Source: an uncultured Acidimicrobiales bacterium (lineage in GTDB: Bacteria; Actinomycetota; Acidimicrobiia; Acidimicrobiales; CADCSY01). From it: DNA of 62,229 bases. Both the position numbers and the translations under genes were made by a program. Shown here in pieces: positions 17,811 through 26,168 of the stretch (its first letter is position 1; each line of letters starts with the position of its first letter). The notes under the pieces were generated by a model. That model made no database searches and was not told where the DNA came from. It worked only from the letters and a program-made list of their open reading frames with translations. The stretch spans positions 1-62,229 of the forward strand of contig CADCSY010000062.1 of NCBI GenBank assembly GCA_902805555.1, in the 5' to 3' direction.

Positions 17811-18191
17811 GTGGACGCCACCGAGAAGCCCCAGGTCGACATCCCCGTCGGCGAGCAGCCCCCGGCCGACCTGGTCGTCGACGACCTCGTGGTCGGCACC
17901 GGCGACGAGGCTGTGAGCGGCCGCCCCGTGCAGGTCCACTACGTCGGCTGCGCCTGGAGCGACGGCAAGCAGTTCGACGCGTCGTGGGACCGCGGCGACC
18001 CCTTCGGGTTCTCCCTGGGCCGCGGCCAGGTCATCCCTGGGTGGGACCAGGGCGTGGCCGGCATGAAGGTCGGCGGGCGGCGTCGCATCACCATCCCCCC
18101 GGCCCTCGGGTACGGCGCCGCCGGCGCCGGCGGCGTGATCAAGGGCGGCGAGACCCTCGTCTTCGTCGTCGACCTGCTCGCCGTCGGCTGA
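17811..18191 (+). CDS. FKBP-type peptidyl-prolyl isomerase
   Basis: 126 residues, a single FKBP domain after a 25-residue leader without a signal peptide. VQVHYVGCAWSDGKQFDASW, FSLGRGQVIPGWDQGVAGMKVGGRR and IPPALGYGAAG are the conserved active-site blocks, including the Asp, Phe, Trp and Tyr that line the proline pocket. A cytoplasmic folding helper. The GTG start is set by TAGGGT 6 nt upstream. Confidence 0.93.
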   Translation: MDATEKPQVDIPVGEQPPADLVVDDLVVGTGDEAVSGRPVQVHYVGCAWSDGKQFDASWDRGDPFGFSLGRGQVIPGWDQGVAGMKVGGRRRITIPPALGYGAAGAGGVIKGGETLVFVVDLLAVG

Positions 18192-18375
18192 GCCGGGTCC
18201 CACCGCACGCCGGTCCCGGCGGGCGGCGCTGCCGCGGGGTTTCCGGGGGGCTTCAGGGGTCGAGCGGGCGGCGACCGGGTGGCGCCCCCGCCGCCGTGCG
18301 CTGGGGCTTCCGACGTGATGATCCGGGTGGACCAGCCGTCCGTCATGCGGCGCCACGTGCTACGCGTCCTCGCAG

Positions 18376-18387
18376 GGAACCGGTTCC
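18376..18387. promoter_or_regulatory. 12-bp palindrome, candidate operator
   Basis: GGAACCGGTTCC is perfectly self-complementary and ends 14 nt before the TAGGGT hexamer, so it covers the expected -35 position. Confidence 0.4.
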
Positions 18388-18401
18388 TCGACCCTCCCGG
18401 G

Positions 18402-18407
18402 TAGGGT
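18402..18407 (+). promoter_or_regulatory. Putative -10 element TAGGGT of the DEAD-box gene
   Basis: Predicts a transcript start near 18414 and an untranslated leader of about 190 nt, long for this window. Confidence 0.45.
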
Positions 18408-18602
18408 CGGAGCACTGCCGCCCCGCTCGTGTGGGGTGGTCATCGGCCTCCGAGTCGATGGGCCGCTCGGGGCGCACCTCGGTTGGCCACGCCTCCCGCT
18501 GCCCGCGACGCAGCGCACCCGGCCCGCCGGGCTCACGGGAGGCAGCCGACCCGGCTCGTCGCAGCCTCACCCGCCCGCCCCGGCGCGCCACCGGAGAACC
18601 AC

Positions 18603-19910
18603 GTGACCACCACCTTCAACGACCTCGGGGTCGCCCCTGACCTGGCGTCACGCCTGGCCTCCCGTGGCATCGACGAGCCGTTCCCCATCCAGGTCGCCAT
18701 GCTGCCCCCGGCCCTCGCCGGCAGGGACGTGTGCGGCAAGGCACCCACCGGCTCCGGCAAGACGCTCGCCTTCGGCATCCCGCTCGTCACCAGGATCAGC
18801 CAGGCCCGGCCCCGCCGGCCCCGCGGCCTCGTCCTGGCGCCGACCCGCGAGCTGGCGGGCCAGATCGAGAAGGAGCTGACGCCGCTCGCAGCGGTGCGCA
18901 GCCGCAGCGTCGCCGCGTTCTACGGGGGCGTCGGCTTCGGCCACCAGCTCAACGCCCTCCGCCGGGGGGTCGACATCGTGGTGGCCACGCCGGGCCGGCT
19001 CGCGGACCTCGTGGACCGCGGCGACATCCGCCTCGACGAGGTGGACATCGTCGTGATCGACGAGGCCGACCGCATGGCCGACATGGGCTTCCTGCCCGAG
19101 GTGCGGCGCCTGCTCGACCAGGTCCGACCCGACCGCCAGACGCTGCTGTTCTCCGCCACCCTCGACGGCGACGTCGACGTGCTCGTGAAGCGCTACCAGC
19201 ACGACCCCGTCCGCTCGGAGGTGCGGGCGACCGAGGAGGCCGTGGACCTCACCGAGCACGCCTTCTGGGCTGCGCCCCGGGAGCTGCGCACCGAGCTGAC
19301 GGTGCGTGCCATCGACCACTTCGGTTCGGCCATCGTCTTCTGCCGGACCAAGCGGGGGGCCGACCGCCTGACGAAGCAGCTCGGTGCCCACGGCGTCACC
19401 GCTGCACCGTTCCACGGCGACCGCACCCAGCAGCAGCGGGAGAAGGCGCTGGCCGCCTTCATGAAGGGTCGGGTCCAGGCCCTGGTGGCCACGGACGTCG
19501 CCGCCCGCGGCATCCACGTCGACGAGGTGGGGGTCGTCGTCCACCACGACCTCCCCGCCGACCACAAGGACTACGTCCACCGGTCGGGGCGGACCGGTCG
19601 GGCGGGAGCGGCCGGGGCGGTGGTGGCCCTCGTCCCGCCCGACCAGGCGTCGGAGGCGAAGAAGCTGCAGCGCAAGCTGGGCATGGTCCCGGGCACCTCG
19701 ACGCCCCCGCCGCCCGTCCTCGCCGACGGGCAGCCCGTGGTGCGAGCCCCGGTGCGCAACGACGTCGTGCCGGGGCCGGCCGTCAAGGGCCCTCACCACA
19801 ACCCGTCGAACGACCAGCGGCGCCGCAAGCCCGTTCCACGGCCGGGCCCGCCCCGCCGCGGCCCGGGAGGAGGTGGCGGCACCCGCCGCACCGGCACCCG
19901 CAGCGCCTGA
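18603..19910 (+). CDS. DEAD-box ATP-dependent RNA helicase
   Basis: 435 residues. The Q motif (PFPIQ), motif I (APTGSGKT), Ia (APTRELAGQ), II (VIDEADRMADMGF), III (SATL), and in the second RecA domain motifs IV-VI (VFCRTKRGADRL, VATDVAARGIHV, HRSGRTGRAG) are all intact. The C-terminal 70 residues are basic, Pro/Gly/Arg-rich and end in an RGG-like tail, likely for RNA binding. Probably acts in ribosome assembly or RNA decay, perhaps at low temperature given the long leader. The GTG at 18603 follows a GGAG site. Confidence 0.93.
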   Translation: MTTTFNDLGVAPDLASRLASRGIDEPFPIQVAMLPPALAGRDVCGKAPTGSGKTLAFGIPLVTRISQARPRRPRGLVLAPTRELAGQIEKELTPLAAVRSRSVAAFYGGVGFGHQLNALRRGVDIVVATPGRLADLVDRGDIRLDEVDIVVIDEADRMADMGFLPEVRRLLDQVRPDRQTLLFSATLDGDVDVLVKRYQHDPVRSEVRATEEAVDLTEHAFWAAPRELRTELTVRAIDHFGSAIVFCRTKRGADRLTKQLGAHGVTAAPFHGDRTQQQREKALAAFMKGRVQALVATDVAARGIHVDEVGVVVHHDLPADHKDYVHRSGRTGRAGAAGAVVALVPPDQASEAKKLQRKLGMVPGTSTPPPPVLADGQPVVRAPVRNDVVPGPAVKGPHHNPSNDQRRRKPVPRPGPPRRGPGGGGGTRRTGTRSA

Positions 19911-19922
19911 CCAGCGGCCGCT

Positions 19923-19956
19923 CCCGACCCTCGGCTCCCGGCAGGACAGGGTCGGG
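19923..19956 (+). terminator. Inverted repeat after the helicase gene
   Basis: CCCGACCCT and AGGGTCGGG pair perfectly around a 16-nt loop, 12 nt after the stop. Could be a terminator or part of the promoter of the next gene. Confidence 0.35.
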
Positions 19957-20018
19957 CCGGGCGGCGACCCGTGGCAGGATCGCCCGGGGCCGACCGGACC
20001 CAGGGGGAGAGGGTGAGG

Positions 20019-21365
20019 ATGGCTGACCTGCTGGCGCTGTCGAGTCGGATCATCGACGAGGCGGTGACCGACGAACCCGTCAACCGGGTCACGAACGAGC
20101 TCTCCGAGCTCGCCGACGACCTCGCCATCGTCGAGTCGTTCTCCCACTGCGTCGCCCTCGCCACGGACGAGGGCCTCGTGTGCTTCGACGTGAGCGGGGC
20201 CCGCACCGGACCTGCGGTGGTCGCCGCCCTGCGGGGCTGGAACGAGGCACCGGTCCACACCATCGTCTACACGCACGGCCACATCGACCACGTGGGCGGC
20301 AGCCCGGCGGTGGCTGCCGACGCCGAGGGGCGGGGGGACCCGGCACCCCAGGTCGTCGGCCACCAGGCGGTGGCCGCCAGGTTCGACCGGTACGACGCGA
20401 CGAACGACTTCAACCTGCTGATCAACAGCCGGCAGTTCGGCGGGGTCAACCAGAAGCTGCAGCTCGGCATCGGCGGTGACACCCGCTTCCTGCCCGAGGG
20501 CGCGCTGCGACCCACCCGCACGTTCCTCGCCGACGACGAGATCAGCGTGGGTGGCGAGCGCATCCAGCTGCACCATGCCAGGGGCGAGACCGACGACCAC
20601 CTGTGGGCGTGGCTGCCCGACCGGCGCTGGCTGTTCGCGGGCGACTTCCTCATCTGGAACTTCCCGAACGCCGGCAACCCCCAGAAGGTGCAGCGCTACC
20701 CGCTGGAGTGGGCGACGGCGTTGCGGGCGATGGCTGCGGAGCGCCCGGAGCTCTTCGTGCCCGCCCACGGGCTGCCGATCGCCGACCCCGACAGGATCGA
20801 GCGGGTGCTGCACCAGGTGGCGACCGTGCTCGAGCAGCTGGTCGCCGACGTGCTCGATGCCATGAACGCAGGCGCCACCCTGGACGAGGTGGTCCACGGG
20901 GTCCGGGTCGCGCCCGATGCGCTGTCCCTGCCGTTCCTCCGCCCCTTCTACGACGAGCCGGAGTTCGTGGTGCACAACGTGTGGCGCCAGTACGGCGGCT
21001 GGTGGGACGGTGACTTCAGCCGGCTCAAGCCCGCCCGGGCGGCGGACCTCGCCCAGGAGCTCGCACGGCTGGCAGGTGGCGTCACCGCCCTCACCACCCG
21101 GGCGCAGGAGCTGGCCGAGGCGGCCGGTGGCGCCGACGACCTGCGGGTCGCCTGCCACCTCGTCGAGCTGGCGGCGCAGGCCGCACCGGAGGACCGAGCC
21201 GTGCACGAGGCGCGAGCCGCCGTCTACGAGCAGCGGCGGAAGGCGGAGTCGTCGCTGATGGCCAAGGGGCTGTTCCGGGCGGCCGCAGCCGAGTCCGAGC
21301 TCATCGCCGGCGTCGAGGGCGGCGGCAGGCCCACCCGCTCGGGCACCCCCCTCGACGGCACCTGA
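20019..21365 (+). CDS. Metallo-beta-lactamase-fold hydrolase, alkyl-sulfatase-like
   Basis: 448 residues. YTHGHIDHVGG is the dizinc motif, with Gly in place of the second Ser or Thr found in many relatives; later ligands are in HHARGETDDHLWAW, LFAGDFLIW and VPAHG. After the lactamase domain, FVVHNVWRQYGGWWDGD is the signature of the alkylsulfatase dimerisation domain (SdsA1/BDS1). The sterol-carrier-like C-terminal domain of full-length alkyl sulfatases is missing. Likely cleaves a sulfate or similar ester. The ATG at 20019 follows GGGGGAGAGGG. Confidence 0.85.
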   Translation: MADLLALSSRIIDEAVTDEPVNRVTNELSELADDLAIVESFSHCVALATDEGLVCFDVSGARTGPAVVAALRGWNEAPVHTIVYTHGHIDHVGGSPAVAADAEGRGDPAPQVVGHQAVAARFDRYDATNDFNLLINSRQFGGVNQKLQLGIGGDTRFLPEGALRPTRTFLADDEISVGGERIQLHHARGETDDHLWAWLPDRRWLFAGDFLIWNFPNAGNPQKVQRYPLEWATALRAMAAERPELFVPAHGLPIADPDRIERVLHQVATVLEQLVADVLDAMNAGATLDEVVHGVRVAPDALSLPFLRPFYDEPEFVVHNVWRQYGGWWDGDFSRLKPARAADLAQELARLAGGVTALTTRAQELAEAAGGADDLRVACHLVELAAQAAPEDRAVHEARAAVYEQRRKAESSLMAKGLFRAAAAESELIAGVEGGGRPTRSGTPLDGT

Positions 21366-21451
21366 GCCGCGGGGGGTGGGTGCCGGCCTGCGAGCTCCCG
21401 TGGCCGCCGCCCGGCACCGGGCACGCCCCGACGCCGGGATGCGACCACACC

Positions 21452-21457
21452 TAAGGT
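21452..21457 (+). promoter_or_regulatory. Leaderless -10 element TAAGGT
   Basis: Six nt before the GTG at 21464; no Shine-Dalgarno sequence between. Confidence 0.55.
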
Positions 21458-21463
21458 TCGCCG

Positions 21464-23845
21464 GTGGCTGGATCCATCCTCGGTACCGCTGTCCGCAGGG
21501 TCGAAGACCCCGAGCTCCTCACCGGGCGGGGGCGCTACGTCGACGACCTCCCGATCGAGGGGGCGCTGCACCTCGCCTTCGTCCGCTCGCCGTACCCGCA
21601 CGCCCGGATCGAGGCGATCGACACCGCCGAGGCCGTCGGCATGCCCGGGGTGGTCGCGGTCCTGACGAACGCCGACCTCGGGGTCGACCCCCACCACGCC
21701 TTCGCCGTGCTCAACGCCGCCTGCGCCCGCCCGCCGCTGGCCGACGGCAAGGTCCGCTTCGTCGGTGAGGCGGTGGCCGTGGTCGTCGCCGAGCGCAAGG
21801 CGCAGGCGGTCGACGCGACCGAAGTGGTCGTGGTCGACTACGAGCCCCTCGACGCGGTGGTCGACATGGAGGAGGCGCTCGCGCCCGGGGCGCCGCTGCA
21901 GTTCGGGGAGCTCGGCTCGAACCTTGCGGCCGGGCGGGCCGACACCGGTGGCGAGGACCCGCTCGAGGGCGCCGACGTGGTCGTGCGGGCCCGCTTCGAG
22001 AACCAGCGGATCGCCGTCGTGCCGATGGAGGGCAACGCCATCGCGGTGGAGCCCGGAGACGACGGTGACGGGCACCAGCTGACCGTCCACGTCTCGACCC
22101 AGATGCCACACGGCTTCGCCCGCCTCGTCGGGTCGGTGTTCGGCATCGACCGCGAGACGGTCCGGGTGGTCACCCCTCACGTCGGGGGCGCCTTCGGCGG
22201 CAAGGCGGGGATCGTGGCCGAGCACAGCGTCGCCATCGCTGCCGCCCGCCTGCTCGGCCGACCCGTGAAGTGGGTCGAGACCCGCTCCGAGAACCTCGTG
22301 TCCATGCCCCACGGTCGGGGCCAGGTGCAGTACGTCGAGATGGGCTTCACCCGCGCCGGCGACATCGTCGGCCTGCGGTGCCGGATGATCGGCGACGCCG
22401 GCGCCTACGCCGGCTTCGGCGGCGGCCTGGTCATGGGTCCGACCCGCAGCATGGCCCAAGGGGTGTACCGGATCCCGAAGATCGCCTACGACGTCGCCGT
22501 CGCGCTCACCAACACCACGCCGATGGGCGCCTTCCGAGGGGCAGGTCGGCCCGAGGCGGCTGCGTTCCTCGAGCGGATCATGGACATCGCAGCCGACGAG
22601 CTCGGGGTCGACCCGGTGGCCCTGCGGCGCCGCAACCTGCTCCAGGCCGAGGACTTCCCCTACACGACCCTCATGGGCACGGTCTACGACTGCGGGGACT
22701 ACGACACCGCCCTGACGGAGGCGTTGCGGGTGGCCGGCTACGACGACCTGCGCCAGGAGCAGGCCGCCCGCCTGGCGCGCGGGGACCGGCGGGTCCTCGG
22801 GATCGGGGTGAGCGTCTACGTCGAGGTGACGGCGGGTGGCGGCTCCTCCGAGTACGGCTCCGTCGCGGTGGGCGACGACGGGCGGGCCACGATCATGGTC
22901 GGCACCTCGGGCCACGGGCAGGGCCACGCCACCTCCTTCGCGATGCTCGTGTCGGACCGGCTCGGCATCGCCATGGACGACATCACGTTCATCCAGTCCG
23001 ACACGGCGCTCGTCCCGAGAGGCGGTGGCACCGGCGGCTCCCGGTCCCTCCAGATCGGCGGCAGCGCCGTGTCTGAGGCCGCCGTCGGCGTGCTCGAGCA
23101 GGGCCGCCGTGTGGCCGCCGACCGGCTCGAGGCGGACGTCGGCGACATCGTGGTGACCGACGGCGGCCGGCTCGGGGTGGCGGGCGTGCCGTCCTCCGCC
23201 CTCTCGTGGGCGGAGCTGGCGGCCGCCTCGCAGGCGCAGGGCGAGCCGCTGCAGGCCACGTTCGACTTCACGCAGGCGGGGGCCACCTTCCCCTTCGGCG
23301 CGCACGTGTCGGTCGTCGAGGTCGACCTCGACACGGGGCGGGTGGAGCCGCTGCGCCACGTCGCCGTCGACGACTGCGGCCGGATCCTGAACCCGCTCAT
23401 CGTGACCGGCCAGCAGCACGGCGGGATCGCCCAGGGGATGGCGCAGGTGCTGTGGGAGCAGCTCAGCTACGACGAGGCCGGCAACCCGCTCACGACGACC
23501 CTGGCCGAGTACGGGATGCCGAGCGCAGCGGAGCTGCCGTCCTTCGAGGCGAGCAACACCGAGACCCCCACGCCGCTCAACCCCCTCGGCGCGAAGGGGA
23601 TCGGGGAGTCCGGGACCATCGGGTCCATGCCGGCCGTGCAGAACGCCGTCGTCGACGCCCTGAGCCACCTCGGCGTGCGCCACGTCGAGATGCCGTGCAC
23701 CTCGGAGCGGGTGTGGCGGGCGGTGCGGGACGCCGGCGCCGGCCCCGTCCCGCCACCGTGGAACGAGCCCCCGGAGGTCTTCGCCACGATGCGTGCCACC
23801 GTCACGGAGACGGCACGCCCGGAGGCCGCCGACGTCGACATCTGA
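21464..23845 (+). CDS. Molybdenum hydroxylase large subunit (xanthine dehydrogenase/CoxL form II-like)
   Basis: 793 residues. The N-terminal a/b hammerhead domain (VRRVEDPELLTGRGRYVDDL) is followed by the molybdopterin-binding region: HVGGAFGGKAG, GAFRGAGRPEAAAFLER, GTSGHGQGHATSFA and NPLGAKGIGESGTIG, the last containing the catalytic Glu. The active-site loop FRGAGR is the form II/other-hydroxylase type, not the AYRCSFR of true CO dehydrogenase, so CO oxidation is unlikely. No FAD (CoxM) or 2Fe-2S (CoxS) subunit gene lies nearby. The GTG is set by TAAGGT 6 nt upstream. Confidence 0.9.
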   Translation: MAGSILGTAVRRVEDPELLTGRGRYVDDLPIEGALHLAFVRSPYPHARIEAIDTAEAVGMPGVVAVLTNADLGVDPHHAFAVLNAACARPPLADGKVRFVGEAVAVVVAERKAQAVDATEVVVVDYEPLDAVVDMEEALAPGAPLQFGELGSNLAAGRADTGGEDPLEGADVVVRARFENQRIAVVPMEGNAIAVEPGDDGDGHQLTVHVSTQMPHGFARLVGSVFGIDRETVRVVTPHVGGAFGGKAGIVAEHSVAIAAARLLGRPVKWVETRSENLVSMPHGRGQVQYVEMGFTRAGDIVGLRCRMIGDAGAYAGFGGGLVMGPTRSMAQGVYRIPKIAYDVAVALTNTTPMGAFRGAGRPEAAAFLERIMDIAADELGVDPVALRRRNLLQAEDFPYTTLMGTVYDCGDYDTALTEALRVAGYDDLRQEQAARLARGDRRVLGIGVSVYVEVTAGGGSSEYGSVAVGDDGRATIMVGTSGHGQGHATSFAMLVSDRLGIAMDDITFIQSDTALVPRGGGTGGSRSLQIGGSAVSEAAVGVLEQGRRVAADRLEADVGDIVVTDGGRLGVAGVPSSALSWAELAAASQAQGEPLQATFDFTQAGATFPFGAHVSVVEVDLDTGRVEPLRHVAVDDCGRILNPLIVTGQQHGGIAQGMAQVLWEQLSYDEAGNPLTTTLAEYGMPSAAELPSFEASNTETPTPLNPLGAKGIGESGTIGSMPAVQNAVVDALSHLGVRHVEMPCTSERVWRAVRDAGAGPVPPPWNEPPEVFATMRATVTETARPEAADVDI

Positions 23846-24029
23846 GCTGGGGCCGCCTTCTCACCGCCTCCGCCTCGGGTAGGCCCGTCGTCGGCGGTCG
23901 GGGGGCTCCAGCAGACGATGCCCGGCGGCTGTGGTCCGCCGCAGCCGGGCTGGGGTTCTCCGTCCGGTGCCGGGGTAAGGGCGGCCGCGGCGTTCGCACG
24001 GGCGCCACCGTCGACCCGAGGAGCCAACG

Positions 24030-24233
24030 ATGACCGACGCAGGACAGGACCCGCACCAGGAGCCGTCGGGCGGCGAGGTGGAGGGCTGGATGGGCCAGGA
24101 GGTCCAGGAGGACGAGGAGCTGGTCGACCGCCTGGTGGCCGAGGAGGGCGGCGACGTCGAGGCCGCCGAGAAGCGCTTCCAAGAGGAGTCGGCCGGCGCC
24201 CAGCCCGACGACGAGGAGGTCCCCCGAGCCTGA
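24030..24233 (+). CDS. Small acidic protein of unknown function
   Basis: 67 residues, very acidic and Gln/Glu-rich, with WMGQEVQEDEELVDRLVAEEGGD near the centre; no cysteine, membrane helix or known domain. Probably disordered or helical. The ATG has a GAGGAG site 6 nt upstream, which is the main support for its being real. It lies between the molybdenum hydroxylase and the convergent metal-transport permease. Confidence 0.6.
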   Translation: MTDAGQDPHQEPSGGEVEGWMGQEVQEDEELVDRLVAEEGGDVEAAEKRFQEESAGAQPDDEEVPRA

Positions 24234-24385
24234 CGCCCCGGGGGGCTGTGGGCGGTGCGGGTCAGCCGTGCCGCCCCTGCCTCGGACGCAGCGAGGAGGG
24301 GGCGTGTCGCCCGGTCAGGCGCGGCCCGCCGACCGACGCTGCAGGGCTCGCCCCGCCGCCCACACCCGGGACGTGTTGCCGAAGG

Positions 24386-25270
24386 TCAGGCGACAGGTGT
24401 CGCGGCAGGGCCGCTCGCCGGGCGGGGCCCGTGGCTGTCGAGGCCCGCCGCCCGGTGGAGCCCTCTGGCGCCGGTGGCCACGAACGTGATCCCGAACAGC
24501 ACGGCACCGACGAGGACGATCGTCGGACCGGACTGGACGTCGAGGTGGTAGCTCAGGTTCATCCCGACGAAGCCGCACAGCGCACCGATCCCCGTGGCCA
24601 GCCACAGCATGCGGGCGAAGGAGTCGGTGACCATGCGGGCCACCGTCGCCGGGATGACGAGCGTGGCCGCCACCAGGGTGACGCCGAGCACCTGCATCGT
24701 GGTGAGGATGGCAGCGGCCAGCACGAGCATGAGGAGCGCGTCCATGCGTGCGGTGCTGATGCCCGAGACCTCGGCCACGTCGGGGTCGAAGGTCGTGAAC
24801 AGCAGCGCCCGGTAGCGTCCGGCGACGACCGCCACGGCGAGCGCGAGCACGGCCGCCACGACGACGACGTCGCTGGTGGCGACCCCGAGGATGCTGCCGA
24901 ACAGCGCCGCGTCGAAGCTGCGCCCCGTCCCGCCGAACACGGCGATCAGCGCCAGGCCCAGGGCGAAGCTGGCGGTGGTGATCACCCCGATCGCTGCGTC
25001 GGAGCCGATGACCCGGCGGCGGGTGATGCCGCTGATCATGAGGGCTGAGGCCAGCCCCCAGGCCCCCGCCCCGAGCAGGACGTTGACGCCGAGGAGGGCG
25101 CTGGCCGCGAAGCCTCCGAAGATCGCGTGGGAGAGCCCGTGGCCGATGTAGCTCATGCCCTTGAGGACGACGTAGACGCCGACGAGGCCGCACAGCGCCC
25201 CGGCGAGGGTGGCCACCGCCAGCCCGTTGCGGAAGAACTCGAAGTCGAAGGGACGGAGGAGCTCGTCCAC
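24386..25270 (-). CDS. Metal ABC transporter permease (ZnuB/MntB-like)
   Basis: 294 residues with about eight transmembrane helices. YVVLKGMSYIGHGLSHAIFGG is the cytoplasmic-loop motif of the ABC-3 family of zinc/manganese permeases, and GVTLVAATLVIPATVARMV follows in a late helix. It begins 1 nt after the stop of the ATPase gene, so the two are co-translated. The metal (Zn or Mn) cannot be told. No substrate-binding lipoprotein gene is adjacent. Confidence 0.9.
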   Translation of the reverse strand: MDELLRPFDFEFFRNGLAVATLAGALCGLVGVYVVLKGMSYIGHGLSHAIFGGFAASALLGVNVLLGAGAWGLASALMISGITRRRVIGSDAAIGVITTASFALGLALIAVFGGTGRSFDAALFGSILGVATSDVVVVAAVLALAVAVVAGRYRALLFTTFDPDVAEVSGISTARMDALLMLVLAAAILTTMQVLGVTLVAATLVIPATVARMVTDSFARMLWLATGIGALCGFVGMNLSYHLDVQSGPTIVLVGAVLFGITFVATGARGLHRAAGLDSHGPRPASGPAATPVA

Positions 25271-25271
25271 G

Positions 25272-26063
25272 TCAGCTCGCCGTCCGGCGGAGCTGCACCA
25301 CGTCGGCCCGGTAGCCGTCGACGACGACGGGCATGCCGGCGTGCTCGAGCACCTCGAGCCGGGCGCCGTAGGTGCGCTCCAGCACGTCGGCGGTGAGGAC
25401 GTCGCGTGGGGGGCCCGCCGCCATGACCCGCGTGTTGAGGCACACCAGGTGCGGGAGGTGGGCGGCGATCCCGTTGAGGTCGTGCGTGGTGAGCACGATG
25501 GCGAGGCCCTCTGCGTGCAGCTCGTCGAGCAGGTGCAGCACCTCGTGGCGGGTGCGCACGTCGACGCCGGAGGTCGGCTCGTCCATGAGGAGCAGCTGCG
25601 GCCGGCGGAGCAGCGCGCGGGCGATGAACATGCGCTGCTGCTGCCCGCCCGACAGGGCGCGGATGTGGCGGTGGGCGAGGTCGCCGATGCCGAGGCGCTC
25701 GAGCAGCTCGGTGACCTCGGCCTGCTCCGCCCGGCTCCGCCACGGGAGGCGCCGGTCGTCGGTGCGGCCCATGAGGACGCACTCCGACACCGTCACCGGG
25801 AAGCTCCAGCTCACCGAGTCCACCTGTGGCACGTAGCCGACCCGGAGGTTGCGCCGCCGGACCACTGCTCCGGCCACGGGCTGGACGGCGCCGGTGAGCG
25901 CCCGCAGCAGGGTCGTCTTGCCGGAGCCGGAGGGTCCGACGACCCCGGTGAACTGGCCCTCGGCGATCGCCAGGTCGACGTCGACCAGCACGGGATCGGT
26001 GCCGTACCGGCAGGTGACCCGCTCGAGGCGGAGGAGGTCACCGGTCACGGTGGGCGGGCGCAT
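25272..26063 (-). CDS. Metal ABC transporter ATP-binding protein (ZnuC/MntA-like)
   Basis: 263 residues. Walker A GPSGSGKTTLLRAL, signature LSGGQQQRMF, Walker B LLLMDEPTSGVD, then the H-loop in VLTTHDLNGIAAH. The block VGYVPQVDSVSWSFPVTVSE is typical of the zinc/manganese importer subfamily. A short His-free C-terminal tail ends the protein. The ATG at 26063 has TACGCT 7 nt upstream. Divergent from dps across a 105-bp gap, so a metal-dependent regulator could govern both. Confidence 0.9.
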   Translation of the reverse strand: MRPPTVTGDLLRLERVTCRYGTDPVLVDVDLAIAEGQFTGVVGPSGSGKTTLLRALTGAVQPVAGAVVRRRNLRVGYVPQVDSVSWSFPVTVSECVLMGRTDDRRLPWRSRAEQAEVTELLERLGIGDLAHRHIRALSGGQQQRMFIARALLRRPQLLLMDEPTSGVDVRTRHEVLHLLDELHAEGLAIVLTTHDLNGIAAHLPHLVCLNTRVMAAGPPRDVLTADVLERTYGARLEVLEHAGMPVVVDGYRADVVQLRRTAS

Positions 26064-26070
26064 TCCGTCG

Positions 26071-26076
26071 AGCGTA
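26071..26076 (-). promoter_or_regulatory. Leaderless -10 element TACGCT
   Basis: Seven nt before the ATG of the metal ABC ATPase. Confidence 0.5.
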
Positions 26077-26101
26077 GGTGCGAACTGGACGCAAGTGGCA
26101 C

Positions 26102-26117
26102 CGTTTCCTCACAAACG
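26102..26117. promoter_or_regulatory. Short inverted repeat in the dps/metal-importer gap
   Basis: CGTTT-CCTCAC-AAACG, five-base arms around 6 nt, the only AT-rich patch of the divergent gap. It may be an operator for a Fur- or DtxR-type regulator, but it matches no box I know. Confidence 0.25.
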
Positions 26118-26168
26118 CCCAGGGGTAGCCACAGCGGGATCACGCAACCCGCTTCGAAGGAGCGCACC

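Larger units (their letters stand above)
18192..18602. other. 411-bp gap: promoter, palindrome and long leader of the DEAD-box gene
   Basis: No coding frame is convincing here. The 12-bp palindrome GGAACCGGTTCC and the hexamer TAGGGT mark a promoter about 200 nt before the helicase GTG. The transcribed part (about 18414-18602) is GC-rich with small hairpins such as CCCGGCCCGCCGGG, so it may be a regulated leader. Confidence 0.45.

Noticed and set aside
18648-21206. A leftward open frame of about 850 codons opposite the helicase and hydrolase genes
   Set aside because: It lies antisense to two genes with intact motifs and its translation is low-complexity. Such frames arise from the codon bias of very GC-rich genes. 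Similar cases at 21224-23683 and 44304-46937 were rejected for the same reason.
21464-23845. Aerobic carbon monoxide dehydrogenase (CoxL form I)
   Set aside because: The form I loop AYRCSFR is absent; the protein has FRGAGR, and no CoxM or CoxS genes are nearby.
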